This document shows, piece after piece, positions 18,606-28,261 of a DNA stretch of 64,000 nt. This DNA is from Calothrix brevissima NIES-22. Lineage in GTDB: Bacteria > Cyanobacteriota > Cyanobacteriia > Cyanobacteriales > Nostocaceae. Position 1 is the first letter of the stretch, and every line of letters starts with the position of its first letter. The position numbers were made by a program, and so were the translations under genes. The DNA lies in the NCBI RefSeq assembly GCF_002367995.1, contig NZ_AP018207.1, forward strand, positions 5,073,963 through 5,137,962, in the 5' to 3' direction. Below the pieces are notes generated by a model. The model saw only the letters and a program-made list of their open reading frames with translations. It searched no databases and was not told the DNA's origin.

Positions 18606-19673
18606 TTAAAACTGGATTTTGGCAGCATGGATGTGCCCATTTAAATCTACGCGCGCCTGAATGATTTTTTCGTAGATTGCTTCGTAACCGTTCACCATTT
18701 GGGCAACACTAAATTTATTTTCTACGTATTGACGACAGGTTTGGCGATTGAGTTTTAAAGCTTGCGGAATTATTTCTGCCATTTGCTCATAGTTTTGGCA
18801 GATAAAACCTGTTGCCCCATGAGCAATAACTTCTGGTACTGAACCGAGATTCATTGCAATTACTGGCGTACCAGTTGCCATTGATTCAATCATAACTAAT
18901 CCGAAAGGTTCTTGCCAAGCAATTGGGAAAAGAGTGACAGCAGCATTGCCTAATAGTTCAGCTTTTTCATCATGGTTAACTTCACCGAGATATTCAATTT
19001 GCTGACCATCTATATGGGGGGCAATTTCTTGTTCAAAAAACTTTGAGTCTACTAAATCAATCTTTCCTGCCATCTTTAAGCGCCAACCACTTTGTTTCGC
19101 AATTGCGATCGCATGATGTGGCCCCTTGTCGGGGGAAAAGCGGCCTAAAAATGCTAAATATTCTGGTTCTTGGGGTTGCTTTTTAAAGGGGTAATCTTCT
19201 GGATTAATTCCGTTGTAAACAGTGCCAAAATAGTTTAAATCTATCTGTCGCTGTGCGTTACTAATACTGATGTATGGTTGTTTTTTATGGTGACCAAAGG
19301 CTACGCGGTTATCCTTGGTAAAGCTGCCGTGGAGTGTGTGTACCGTTGGTGTTGATACTAAACTCGCTAAAGACAGTGCCGATATTCCTACATGGGAATG
19401 AATAATATCGAATTCTGGCGATCGCTGGTAAACCTGACTAAGTTCCAGCATTTCATACACTGCATACTCTTTGACATTGGGATCTAAGCGTAAGGCTTGT
19501 GGATAAACTGCTTGTAAATTAGCCAAAGTTTGGGAATCGCCAGAGGCGAATAAAGTCACTTCATGACCGCGACGAACTAATTCATCGGTCAAATGACTCA
19601 CTACCAGTTCAATTCCTCCGTATGTTGGAGGTGGAACTCTTTCCCATAAGGGGGCAACTTGAGCTATTTTCAT
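18606..19673 (-). CDS. Glycosyltransferase family 4
   Basis: 355 aa GT-B fold enzyme. The N-terminal acceptor half begins MKIAQVAPLWERVPPPTYGG with the glycine-rich GGIE loop. The donor half holds FLGRFSPDKGPHHAIAIA and the EX7E signature EPFGLVMIESMATGTPVIA (E and E bracket the nucleotide-sugar site). A retaining transferase using a nucleotide-sugar is expected; donor and acceptor are not predictable. It stands outside any polysaccharide cluster. Confidence 0.92.
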   Translation of the reverse strand: MKIAQVAPLWERVPPPTYGGIELVVSHLTDELVRRGHEVTLFASGDSQTLANLQAVYPQALRLDPNVKEYAVYEMLELSQVYQRSPEFDIIHSHVGISALSLASLVSTPTVHTLHGSFTKDNRVAFGHHKKQPYISISNAQRQIDLNYFGTVYNGINPEDYPFKKQPQEPEYLAFLGRFSPDKGPHHAIAIAKQSGWRLKMAGKIDLVDSKFFEQEIAPHIDGQQIEYLGEVNHDEKAELLGNAAVTLFPIAWQEPFGLVMIESMATGTPVIAMNLGSVPEVIAHGATGFICQNYEQMAEIIPQALKLNRQTCRQYVENKFSVAQMVNGYEAIYEKIIQARVDLNGHIHAAKIQF

Positions 19674-20120
19674 ATGTCTTGGTTCAGCCGATTCAAAAGT
19701 TCTCTAGAAGAGAACTGATATTAAATTTGAGGGCAAAGATTTATACTTAATATTCTGAAATTTACATTAACCAAATCTATGCCCGCAAGTGCAATATCGG
19801 TTAACCGTACCGTTGAAACAGCACCAACAAATTTCAGAGCATCAGCGATCGCCGCAGCCAACTACAATACAAATATACAATTAACTGTAACTCCTTTCAT
19901 CTATCTTGGGGATCATTGAGACAATTGCCTATTCTGTAACTTAACCTACTGATTTAAAAATTTTGTAGCTCAAAATACTAAAATTTACTTTGGGATCAAT
20001 TCTTCTTAGGGGTGATTTAGTGAAAAATGGCTAAAACTATAGGACAGAGACAAATATTAAAAAAAAATAAAAAGCCTTTAATTAATAATTAATTAATGAA
20101 TTTATGTAAATATTGCTGCA
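19674..20120. other. Intergenic region between divergent GT4 and xth
   Basis: About 450 bp AT-rich, holding the two divergent promoters. A stretch at 19789-19860 shows no frame with a ribosome site. No palindrome or recognised RNA seen. Confidence 0.45.
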
Positions 20121-20903
20121 ATGAAAATCGCCACTTGGAATGTTAATTCAATTCGCACTCGCCTAGAACATGTCACTGCTTGGTTAAGCCAAAATCCGGT
20201 GGATGTACTTTGCTTGCAAGAGACAAAAGTTATAGATCGAGATTTTCCGCGATCGCCTTTTGAAGAACTGGGCTATCAACTCTATTTTTCTGGGCAAAAA
20301 TCATATAACGGCGTAGCTTTAATTAGCCGTCAACCGCTTTTGGATGTAAGTATGGGGTTCACACCAATAGTGCCCAATTTACAACCAGAATGGGATGAAC
20401 AAAAACGAGTAATTACGGGAATTATTGATAATGTGAGGATTGTGAACCTATATGTTCCCAATGGTTCATCTATAGGTAGCGAAAAATACGAATATAAGCT
20501 GCGATGGTTAACAGTATTACGTCAGTATTTGCAACTATTATTAAAATCTCATGAGGCAATTTGTGTTTGTGGCGACTTTAATATTGCTTTAGAAGCCAAA
20601 GATATTCACGATAAAGTCAAAGCCGAAACCCACATTATGTCATCGGAAGTCGAACGGCAAGCGCTGAGGGATGTATTATCATTAGGATTTGCTGACGCCT
20701 TTCGCAAATTTAACTCTGAAGGCGGAAATTACAGTTGGTGGGATTATCGCGCCGCATCTTTTCAGCGCAACTTAGGCTGGCGCATTGACCATCATTATTT
20801 AACACCCGTTCTTTACGAGCGTGCTACCAGCTGCATTATCGATGTAGAACCGCGAAAATTAACCCAACCTAGCGACCATACGCCCGTGATTGTGGAATTT
20901 TGA
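20121..20903 (+). CDS. xth: Exodeoxyribonuclease III (AP endonuclease)
   Basis: 260 aa exonuclease/endonuclease/phosphatase fold. The start MKIATWNVNSIRTR carries the metal-binding Asn; LCLQETKV carries the catalytic Glu; CGDFNIALEAKDI carries the Asp/Asn pair; and the C-terminal GWRIDHHYLT and PSDHTPVIVEF carry the catalytic Asp-His. It repairs abasic sites and 3' blocked ends in base-excision repair. Length and motifs are full and intact. Confidence 0.95.
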   Translation: MKIATWNVNSIRTRLEHVTAWLSQNPVDVLCLQETKVIDRDFPRSPFEELGYQLYFSGQKSYNGVALISRQPLLDVSMGFTPIVPNLQPEWDEQKRVITGIIDNVRIVNLYVPNGSSIGSEKYEYKLRWLTVLRQYLQLLLKSHEAICVCGDFNIALEAKDIHDKVKAETHIMSSEVERQALRDVLSLGFADAFRKFNSEGGNYSWWDYRAASFQRNLGWRIDHHYLTPVLYERATSCIIDVEPRKLTQPSDHTPVIVEF

Positions 20904-21001
20904 GTATCTGCTGTAGGAAAAGTATTTTTTCGTGAGGACTTCAAGTTGCAAATGAGGATTGAAGTCCTTACTAGTGATTGCAAAAATTTTGCTGGGTTGC
21001 T

Positions 21002-21034
21002 AGATCCCCGACTTCTCCGAGAAGTCGGGGATCT
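21002..21034. repeat. Perfect hairpin (14-bp arms)
   Basis: AGATCCCCGACTTC and GAAGTCGGGGATCT around a 5-nt loop, about 100 bp past the xth stop. No T-run follows, but it could still act as a terminator or be a dispersed palindrome. Confidence 0.65.
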
Positions 21035-21224
21035 GACTAATGAGACAGACCACTAAGTTTAATCATTGAATATTGATGGAGAGCGATCGCCGCAAAAATC
21101 ACCAGAGACTGGAAATATTAATATATATAAGTATGCTCGTGTAGAATAGCCGATTTCCGGCTCTAGCAGATATCTAGGTTTTCAACAACGCAAAAGACTG
21201 AAAGTATTTATATTAGGTCATTTT

Positions 21225-22100
21225 ATGATTCTAGTCACTGGAGCAACAGGGGGAATTGGTCGCAGAGTCGTGCGACTTTTACGCCAACAAGAGAAGCCAG
21301 TAAAAGCATTTGCGCGTCTTAGTTCTCGTTACAGCGAATTGGAACACCGAGGAGCGGAAATTTTCATTGGTGATTTACGGCGAGAAAAAGATATTCAGCA
21401 AGCTTGCCGGGGCGTGGAATATATAATTAGCACTCACGGATCTGGGGGCGATGCCTTATCCTTAGATTATCGTGCCAATATAGAACTGATTGACCAAGCC
21501 AAAGCTAACGGAGTCAAACATTTTGTCTTCATTTCTGTATTAGGAGCCGATCGCGGATATGAAGATGCGCCTGTATTTAAGGCTAAACGAGCAGTAGAAA
21601 AATATCTCCAAGCTAGTGGCGTGAATTACACTATTTTACGTCCGGCTGGATTAGCATCTAACTTGCTAACATTAGCAGAAAGGTTTCGCGAAACAGGGTT
21701 GTATTTGCTGATTGGCGATCCTAAAAATCGGACTTCAATTGTCAGTACCGATGATTTAGCCAAGATAGTGGTGGATTCTTTGACAGTTGAAGGCGCACAA
21801 AACCAAACTTTAGCCGTAGGAGGGCCAGAAATTCTCTGGCGTGGGGATATTCCCCAAATTTTTGGTCGCATCTTCAACAAAGAACCGGTGGTGATTAATC
21901 CGCCATTGTTTGCTATTGATGGGTTGCGGGGTGCGTTAGGTTTATTCGATACCCAAACACAACAAGCTTTGGGAACCTACCGGACTTTGCTCGCCAATGA
22001 ATTTTTCTGCACAAAAGACGAAATCTCCAATTTAGAAAGCATTTTTGACTTTAAATTGGAGACTTTAGAAAATTTTGTGCGGCGTTATTTAGCAGTGTAA
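21225..22100 (+). CDS. Atypical SDR, NAD(P)-binding (Ycf39/NmrA-like)
   Basis: 291 aa. The Rossmann start MILVTGATGGIGRRVVRLL has the GxxGxxG motif near residue 7. GDLRREKDIQQA (the NmrA/Ycf39-type GDL), HFVFISVLGADRG and NYTILRPAG follow. The active-site tyrosine of classical SDRs is not conserved, which fits the atypical subgroup. Ycf39-type proteins assist photosystem II assembly or redox sensing; the match is to the general family, not proven orthology. AGGTC precedes the ATG. Confidence 0.85.
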   Translation: MILVTGATGGIGRRVVRLLRQQEKPVKAFARLSSRYSELEHRGAEIFIGDLRREKDIQQACRGVEYIISTHGSGGDALSLDYRANIELIDQAKANGVKHFVFISVLGADRGYEDAPVFKAKRAVEKYLQASGVNYTILRPAGLASNLLTLAERFRETGLYLLIGDPKNRTSIVSTDDLAKIVVDSLTVEGAQNQTLAVGGPEILWRGDIPQIFGRIFNKEPVVINPPLFAIDGLRGALGLFDTQTQQALGTYRTLLANEFFCTKDEISNLESIFDFKLETLENFVRRYLAV

Positions 22101-22119
22101 ATGGCTAGGGCTGGGGAAG

Positions 22120-22182
22120 CAGAGGAAGCAGAGGAGAAATACAATGCCCAATGCCCCATGCCCAATGCCCCATGCCCAATAA
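22120..22182. repeat. CCCAATGCCCCATG repeat stretch
   Basis: Short repeats of the GGGCATT type (here read as AATGCCCCATGCCC) between the SDR and HlyD genes. The same sequence in the opposite sense occurs at 37101-37145 and 40190-40215. Confidence 0.7.
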
Positions 22183-22206
22183 CTAAAGACAAATAACAAA
22201 AATTGT

Positions 22207-23703
22207 ATGAAATATTCCCTAGTGGCGAATGCTGCGCAAGCCCGTCAGACAAAACAGCGATTTGCTAAACCAGATGAACAACTATCTTATGAGTTGGGTA
22301 AAGCCGTTCAGGAATTACCGCCGCTATATACAAGATTATTAGCGGGAACGATTAGCGTGATAGTATTTGGAGCGATCGCATGGGCAAATTTTTCCGAAAT
22401 TGATGAAGTCGCGATCGCGCCAGGGGAATTAATAGCATCTACACAAGTGCGTCCAGTCACATCTTTAGGTGGTGGGACAATAGTTAAAATCAAGGTTAAA
22501 GAAGGCGATCGCGTCACGAAAAATCAAGTTTTAATTCAACGCGATCCCGATTTGAAACAAACTGATGTCAATCGTCTGGCTAAAGCTACTAAATTGATTC
22601 AGGAAGACTTACAGCGTTTAGATGCAGAACGGGTGGGAGTAAAAAGTACTGGTACTAAACTCCAAGATGAACTGTTAAATTCCCGTTTAGCTGATTATCA
22701 AGCACGCCAAGCTGCTGCTGAAGCCGAAGCCAATCGTCAGCAAGCGATCGCGAATCAGGCGAAAGTTCGACTAACAAGATTACAAGAAAATTTAGCCAAC
22801 GCTAAAAGCGCCTTTGTGAACGCCAAAACTAATCTTGCTAACGCCCAAAGCATTAGTGCGAAAATGCAAAACAATTTGGAAATTGCAGAAAAAAGAGAAC
22901 AGAGTTTACATACCCTTGTATCTCCTGGTGCTGTACCTAGAGTTGATTATCTAGAAGCACAAGAAAGATTAAATCGAGCTATTACAGACATCACCAGATC
23001 TAAAGATGAAATCACAAACGCTCAAAATAAAATTATTGAAGTTCAAGACAGAATTACATCTCTAGAAAAAGATATTGCAGCCCAAGTTCAAGAAATTCGC
23101 CAAGCCCAAGAAGCCTATGAAGCTGCACGCAATCAAGCGCAACGTGTCGCATCAGAACGGCAAACAGAAATCCTCACCCAAATCAACAAGCGTAAAGAAG
23201 AATTAACTAATGTTTCCGGTCAATTAGAACAAGCTAAAAAGCAGGAAGACGAGGAAACAATTAAATCTCCTTTTGCAGGGACAATTTATAAAATCAAAGC
23301 GACAAAAGGCCCTGTACAAGCTGGTGAAGAATTACTTTCCATTTTGCCAGAAGGGGAAGAAATGCTGCTAGAAGTTAAAGTCCTCAATCGCGATATTGGA
23401 TTTATTCGTCAGGGGATGAAAGCTAAAGTAAAAATGGCAACTTTCCCATTTCAGGAATTTGGTGTCATTAATGGCGAAGTCGTGTATGTAAGCCCCAATG
23501 CCATTACAGATAAAGATTTAGGCTTAGTATTTCCCACAAGAATTAAGTTAAATAAACATTCAATTAACGTTCGCGGTCAAGAAGTTCCCTTAACTCCTGG
23601 TATGACAGCAAATGGCGAAATTGTTACTCGTAAAAAATCAGTTTTGACCTTTATTATGGAGCCAGTGACACGCCGATTTAGCGAAGCCTTTTCCGTGAGA
23701 TAG
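22207..23703 (+). CDS. HlyD-family membrane fusion protein (type I secretion adaptor)
   Basis: 498 aa. A short cytosolic N-terminal stretch is followed by one TM helix (about 43-62, LLAGTISVIVFGAIAWANF). The biotinyl-lipoyl half-motif TSLGGGTIVKIKVKEGDRV follows, then a long coiled-coil hairpin (about 115-355). The second half-motif is IKSPFAGTIYKIKATKGPV, and the C-terminal beta domain includes GMKAKVKMATFPF and GMTANGEI. It links an inner-membrane ABC exporter to a TolC-like channel. No exporter ATPase adjoins it. Possible clients lie nearby: the PPC-containing proteases (24-28 kb) and the RTX protein (46-52 kb), neither with a Sec signal. That link is inference. Confidence 0.9.
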   Translation: MKYSLVANAAQARQTKQRFAKPDEQLSYELGKAVQELPPLYTRLLAGTISVIVFGAIAWANFSEIDEVAIAPGELIASTQVRPVTSLGGGTIVKIKVKEGDRVTKNQVLIQRDPDLKQTDVNRLAKATKLIQEDLQRLDAERVGVKSTGTKLQDELLNSRLADYQARQAAAEAEANRQQAIANQAKVRLTRLQENLANAKSAFVNAKTNLANAQSISAKMQNNLEIAEKREQSLHTLVSPGAVPRVDYLEAQERLNRAITDITRSKDEITNAQNKIIEVQDRITSLEKDIAAQVQEIRQAQEAYEAARNQAQRVASERQTEILTQINKRKEELTNVSGQLEQAKKQEDEETIKSPFAGTIYKIKATKGPVQAGEELLSILPEGEEMLLEVKVLNRDIGFIRQGMKAKVKMATFPFQEFGVINGEVVYVSPNAITDKDLGLVFPTRIKLNKHSINVRGQEVPLTPGMTANGEIVTRKKSVLTFIMEPVTRRFSEAFSVR

Positions 23704-23777
23704 ATGATAGTAGGGTGTGTTGTCCCATAGCGCAACGCACCATCAATTATTTAAGGATATCAGTGCAATTAACGTAG

Positions 23778-24002
23778 GGGCATGGCATTGCCCATACGTG
23801 TCAACTTAACGCGAAACCCGCTTTGGAGCAAGGTTTTTGCCCTCACCCCCAGCCCCTCTCCCGGTGGGAGAGGGGAGCAAGAGATTTAATTCCCCTTCTC
23901 CTGGGGGAGAAGGGGTTAGGGGATGAGGGCGAAAGTTTTTGTACAACACGCGCTGTATATAGCTTTTAGCTTAAGTTGACACGTATGGGCATTGCCATGC
24001 CC
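23778..24002. mobile_element. MITE-like repeat, family C, copy 1 (225 bp)
   Basis: Outer inverted arms of 32 bp, GGGCATGGCATTGCCCATAC then GTGTCAACTTAA, pair with one mismatch to the right end. Inside are two GC-rich hairpins (CCCCTCTCCC...GGGAGAGGGG and CCCCTTCTCC...GGAGAAGGGG). The second copy, 55897-56121, is the same length but inverted. Confidence 0.87.
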
Positions 24003-24022
24003 TCTTAAATTAGCTAACAGTA

Positions 24023-25870
24023 TTAAGCAGCATTAATGATCAAGAAATTATTGCGGAAGTCATTGTAAGAAAGAGTCATAACACCATTAGTTTCACCTTG
24101 TCTTGTTACACCCCAAGGATTATAGAGAGTTAAAGTTCCATTTGTGGTGTCAGCACTGAGAATAGTGTACTCATGTCCGCCAACAATATTCAATCCAGGA
24201 TTAGAAGTTGTATCGGCTGTCATTGCTTTTCCAACACTTAACATAGTAGCTATTTGCGACAAACTCAGAAAAGCGTCTGAACGAGTTCCTATATTACTCC
24301 AACTGGTATCAGCATAGTAACCCCCACTGATACCAGTAATAGATGGCATTACCCGATAACCCCAACCGCCTTCAATGCTGCCGTAACTGTTAGCATTAGA
24401 ATCACGTTGAGATAGTCCAGATTCAGCAAATTGAGCATAAGCTTTTTCTGCTAAAGCTACCCACAAGCCTAGATTGAGATTGTCGTATTTAGCAAATCTT
24501 TGTCCGGTGTAGCCCTCACCTGAGACATTTTTTGGTAACCAGCGATCGACGGTGACATAATCACTAGCTGTAGTCACTTTACCATTGTATTGACCGTAGA
24601 ATCTGACTGTAAAAGTCCCGTCACCATTGTCAATAAACATATTTTTAATGGCGGATGGTTGCTGGCGTGCTGTTGCGCCTAAAGAAGCTAAGAAATAACA
24701 GTCACCTAAGAAACCTTGTTTAACATCTTGGTAGTTGAATTTACCATCGCTACCAAATAAACTACCTGAAGCTTGCTGATAAGTCATTGTAAATCCAGTT
24801 GGTGCGGTTGGGCGATCGCCTCCTAAAAACCACTTATCAATTAGCCGATCCATTTGCGTGGCGCTGCTACCAGCATACAAGTTGCCTAATGCGCTACCCT
24901 TGTAATTTTTATTTGCAACATCACCGCTAACAACTTTGTTAGATAAAACACGTACATGATCGTCTATGTTGAAGCGGCTAGATTCGCTGACAATTTTCCG
25001 CAAATCCTGCAATTCATTGCTATCAATTAAATTGCCATCTCTCGCATCACGGAAGATATCAATCATATCTTGGCGGCTTAATTTATTATCAGCTGCACGC
25101 AGTCGCGTCAGATCGATTATTTGTTGATCTGTGAGATTTTGGCTAAACCAATCACTAGTAATCTGAATTGTAAATTCACGTTCTACTACATTACTTTTAG
25201 CGCCTGATTTATCGTAAGCTAATGCCGAGAGGCTGTAATTTCCATTCGCTAAGTTTAACCCACTCAAAGACAGGCTGTAGTTGAAACTTGCCTTGCTATT
25301 CTCAGTAGTTGAAGTTGTGAAACTCACAACATCCACAACATCCACAAAAGTTCCATCGGATTTCTTAATGCGGAAATCTACACGAGAGATATCTGTGACA
25401 CCGTTAGCATCATAAACTAAGCCATTATTAATGCTGAGAGTATCTGTAGATTTAAGCTTGTTATTATTGAGATTGAATTGTAAGCTATTGGGAATACTGT
25501 TAATTGATTGAGCAGAAACACTCAAATTATAGTTAGTATCACCCTTGACTGAATAAACTCTGATGAAGTAATTACCACTTTCTAAAGAAGTCTTGATTAA
25601 TTCAGCATCTGTTCCCGCAGTATAACAACCAGTAATAATTTCACCTGTATCAACTACACCATTTAAGTTATTGTCGCGAATTATTTGTACATTTGCATCA
25701 GCTGTTAATTTATCGAGAGAGAGGCTAAAACTACTGCGACTACTAAGGTTGAAGCGATAAAAGTCGTTTGGATCTGATAAACCCACCAAGTTTTTGAAAG
25801 TTTGAGGGTTAGAATTTAAATTTATATTCAAAGCTGTATTTAGCGTGTTATCTGAAATATCAATAGTCAT
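24023..25870 (-). CDS. Calpain-like (C2) cysteine protease with N-terminal PPC domain
   Basis: 615 aa. Residues about 10-120 look like a pre-peptidase C-terminal (PPC) beta domain (FYRFNLSSRSSFSLSLDKL). An Ig/cadherin-like stretch (about 140-235) and a helical linker (240-330) follow, then the protease. The triad is visible: C391 in KQGFLGDCYFLASLG (with the oxyanion Gln), H566 in GGHEYT and N584 in YNPWG. There is no Sec signal peptide, so export, if any, would be non-Sec such as type I. GAGGAA precedes the ATG. Calpain-type proteases are rare in bacteria but recur in cyanobacteria. The neighbouring subtilisin begins with a related PPC-like fragment. Confidence 0.92.
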   Translation of the reverse strand: MTIDISDNTLNTALNINLNSNPQTFKNLVGLSDPNDFYRFNLSSRSSFSLSLDKLTADANVQIIRDNNLNGVVDTGEIITGCYTAGTDAELIKTSLESGNYFIRVYSVKGDTNYNLSVSAQSINSIPNSLQFNLNNNKLKSTDTLSINNGLVYDANGVTDISRVDFRIKKSDGTFVDVVDVVSFTTSTTENSKASFNYSLSLSGLNLANGNYSLSALAYDKSGAKSNVVEREFTIQITSDWFSQNLTDQQIIDLTRLRAADNKLSRQDMIDIFRDARDGNLIDSNELQDLRKIVSESSRFNIDDHVRVLSNKVVSGDVANKNYKGSALGNLYAGSSATQMDRLIDKWFLGGDRPTAPTGFTMTYQQASGSLFGSDGKFNYQDVKQGFLGDCYFLASLGATARQQPSAIKNMFIDNGDGTFTVRFYGQYNGKVTTASDYVTVDRWLPKNVSGEGYTGQRFAKYDNLNLGLWVALAEKAYAQFAESGLSQRDSNANSYGSIEGGWGYRVMPSITGISGGYYADTSWSNIGTRSDAFLSLSQIATMLSVGKAMTADTTSNPGLNIVGGHEYTILSADTTNGTLTLYNPWGVTRQGETNGVMTLSYNDFRNNFLIINAA

Positions 25871-26291
25871 AAATTCCTCTATAGCAATTGGTAAATTAAA
25901 GTGCTTGCTACTTTGTGTAGCAAAGGGTTTTTAAATAGAATTGCCAGCCAAATACATATTGATTACATTCTGCATTTGCTTATGCAGAAACAGTAAGGGT
26001 ATACCTGCGTATTTTTTTTGTGAAGTAAAATTAAAGTTAAAGTAATAATTCTGTGAAGATATCCCTTAATGCGTGTTTTCCTAGATGAGAACACCCTTTG
26101 TTAAATCGTTATGGTAATAATATGGAATTTAGATATTCCACGTGCTGTAGCAATAATTTTCATACACAAAATAATGAAAGCGCGATCGCAAATAAATTTA
26201 GGGGAATTGAGAGTGACATACTCCCATAAAAGTGGCTGTAAAAGGTATTTACAGCCACTTTGAAGCAAAATTCAAAGATTATTTGACAGAG
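25871..26291. other. Intergenic region upstream of the calpain gene
   Basis: About 420 bp, AT-rich, carrying the calpain-gene promoter on the minus strand. One HIP1 site near 26183. A short hairpin GTGGCTGTAAAAGGTATTTACAGCCAC is at about 26231-26259 and could act as a terminator, although the downstream T-run is poor. Confidence 0.5.
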
Positions 26292-26494
26292 ATGCGATCG
26301 GGAGCATCCCAAATGTGCAAAAACGCCCTCACCCTAGAAGGGTGGGGCTAGAAATACGAAGCCTGCCTTCTTTTGCTAAAAGTTTGATAGCCTGCGTTCG
26401 TCGAAGACGTTCCCGAAGGGTAGGCAGGCTTTGTTGGTATAGCAATACCCTTTTAGGGTATTGCGTCAAAATTGGGATGCTCCCGATGCGATCG
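26292..26494. mobile_element. MITE-like element, family D (about 200 bp)
   Basis: Ends carry ATCGGGAGCATCCCAA at the left and its complement TTGGGATGCTCCCGAT at the right. Inside, AAGCCTGCCT pairs with AGGCAGGCTT and CACCCTAGAAGGGTG forms a small hairpin. The inner hairpin holds a non-palindromic insert (GTTCGTCGAAGACGTTCC region, 26396-26420), as in other nested small repeats of this window. The frames open across it are not genes. Confidence 0.75.
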
Positions 26495-26545
26495 CGCTAT
26501 AATCTACCCTCATCACCCAGTGCTAGAGTCTGGTGTGGTTGAAAT

Positions 26546-28030
26546 TTATGGGTTAGCAAACCATTGGCGCAATTCATCCATTTGTTGTTGAAATCTTTGC
26601 AGGATGCTTTGTACATCCTTCGTTTGGTCATTATCGGGGGTGTTGTTATTGTCTGTTTGCAAACTGCTATCATAATAGCGGTATTGAGAATTGATGTTTG
26701 CATTGCTGAATAGATCGAGGCTTGGGGCTGGTGTGGAACTATTCGTGCTTAAATCTATAGTTTTCTCTTCGGCGATCGCATTATCATCAAAATTAACTGT
26801 CGAAAATTTAGCCGGATTTCTTGCTATCTCTGCGATAAATTCATCGGCTAACCAACCAGCACTTAACCCAACGTCTGGATTTTGTCCCCCATTACCCGCA
26901 GTTTGTGTCATAAATTGACGTACTTGGGCATCAGTTAGGTTAGGATTAGCACTGAGCATTAAAGCTACTACTCCAGCAACATGAGGCGCAGCCATAGATG
27001 TGCCATTATAAATAGCATATTGATTGCCTGGTACTGATGAATAAATACCTACTCCTGGGGCTGTAACGTAGGGAAGTTGATTGATTCCTGGTGTATTAGA
27101 AAAACTGGCAATTTGATTATTGCGATCGACTGCGCCTACAGCTAATCCCCATCTATCTGCATAACTAGCAGGATAAGACAGGATCGGTAATCCATTATTA
27201 CCAGCTGCCATCACAACTACTACACCTTTGCTGCTAGCATATTCAATAGCTGATGCTAAAGAATTGTTAGGAAAATCGCTACCCAAGCTGAGATTAATTA
27301 CCCTAGCTCCTTGGTTGACAGCGTAGTAAATACCTTGAGTAATTGAACTAATAGAACCAGAACCAGAATCATTGAGAACTTTCACTGGCATAATTCTGGA
27401 ATTATAGGCAATACCTGTCACACCAGTACCATTATTTTCACCAGCAATAGTTCCAGAAACGTGAGTACCATGACCATTTCTATCTATGGGATCGTTGGAA
27501 TTATCTACAAAATTCCAACCGTGGATATCATCAATGTAACCATTACCATCATCATCTATACCATTATTAGCAACTTCGCGAGTATTAGTCCAAATATTAT
27601 TTTGTAAATCTATGTGATTATAGTCAACTCCCGTATCAATCACAGCGACAACAATATCTTGTCCTGTATATCCTCTAGCCCATACTTCTGGGGCTTTTAC
27701 CATGTCAACATTCCAACTATTACCACCTAAATCAGGAACATCGGTAAAGGTATTTTGTCCAATTCCTCTAGCAACTCCGGCTGCGGCATTAACTAAACCA
27801 TATCCAGTGGTAGAGTCATAACTCATAGTACTCATCGTGTCTTCATTATTGACTGATTGAGTCTGAGTAGAATTGGCGTTTACAGCATTGATATTATTAT
27901 CAAAACTACTTCTTCCACTGATATTAAAATTGTAGTCATCTTGAGAAGTAAAAGTATCTGCGGAGGAAATAGGATTAATATTTAGCCCGTTATTAGTCAA
28001 TGTGCTGTTGTTATTGGACGCATTGGGCAT
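26546..28030 (-). CDS. Subtilisin-like (S8) serine protease
   Basis: 494 aa. Full catalytic set: D132 (VVAVIDTGVDYNH), H187 (RNGHGTHVSGTIAG), oxyanion N278 (VVMAAGNNG) and S345 (YNGTSMAAPHVAG). The first about 60 residues are Asn/Ser-rich and contain NFNISGRSSFD, similar to the PPC-domain start FNLSSRSSFS of the calpain gene next door, so this may be a truncated PPC remnant. There is no Sec signal. The C-terminal 100 residues are Asn/Asp/Gln-rich and unstructured, ending in a short helix. GAGGAG precedes the ATG. It is probably secreted or active on cell lysis. Confidence 0.93.
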   Translation of the reverse strand: MPNASNNNSTLTNNGLNINPISSADTFTSQDDYNFNISGRSSFDNNINAVNANSTQTQSVNNEDTMSTMSYDSTTGYGLVNAAAGVARGIGQNTFTDVPDLGGNSWNVDMVKAPEVWARGYTGQDIVVAVIDTGVDYNHIDLQNNIWTNTREVANNGIDDDGNGYIDDIHGWNFVDNSNDPIDRNGHGTHVSGTIAGENNGTGVTGIAYNSRIMPVKVLNDSGSGSISSITQGIYYAVNQGARVINLSLGSDFPNNSLASAIEYASSKGVVVVMAAGNNGLPILSYPASYADRWGLAVGAVDRNNQIASFSNTPGINQLPYVTAPGVGIYSSVPGNQYAIYNGTSMAAPHVAGVVALMLSANPNLTDAQVRQFMTQTAGNGGQNPDVGLSAGWLADEFIAEIARNPAKFSTVNFDDNAIAEEKTIDLSTNSSTPAPSLDLFSNANINSQYRYYDSSLQTDNNNTPDNDQTKDVQSILQRFQQQMDELRQWFANP

Positions 28031-28261
28031 AAGTATTTTCTCCTCAAAGATGACATTTTTGTGCAGCCGTAAATTGCGTAACTGTGATGATACGAATTAA
28101 TGCGGACTAGAATAAATTTCTCTAATTAATAATTACTATAAAATTAATCATAAATATGATATTTTAATCACAAAAGTAGCAAATCAAACTGTTTGCTAAA
28201 TTTAAATTTTCGCAATAATAGAGAGGGTTTTAACCGCCTAAAAATCTATCTGTGTATTTGA

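Noticed and set aside
26315-26542. 75-codon plus-strand frame
   Set aside because: Lies within MITE-like element D and overlaps the end of the subtilisin gene in antisense.
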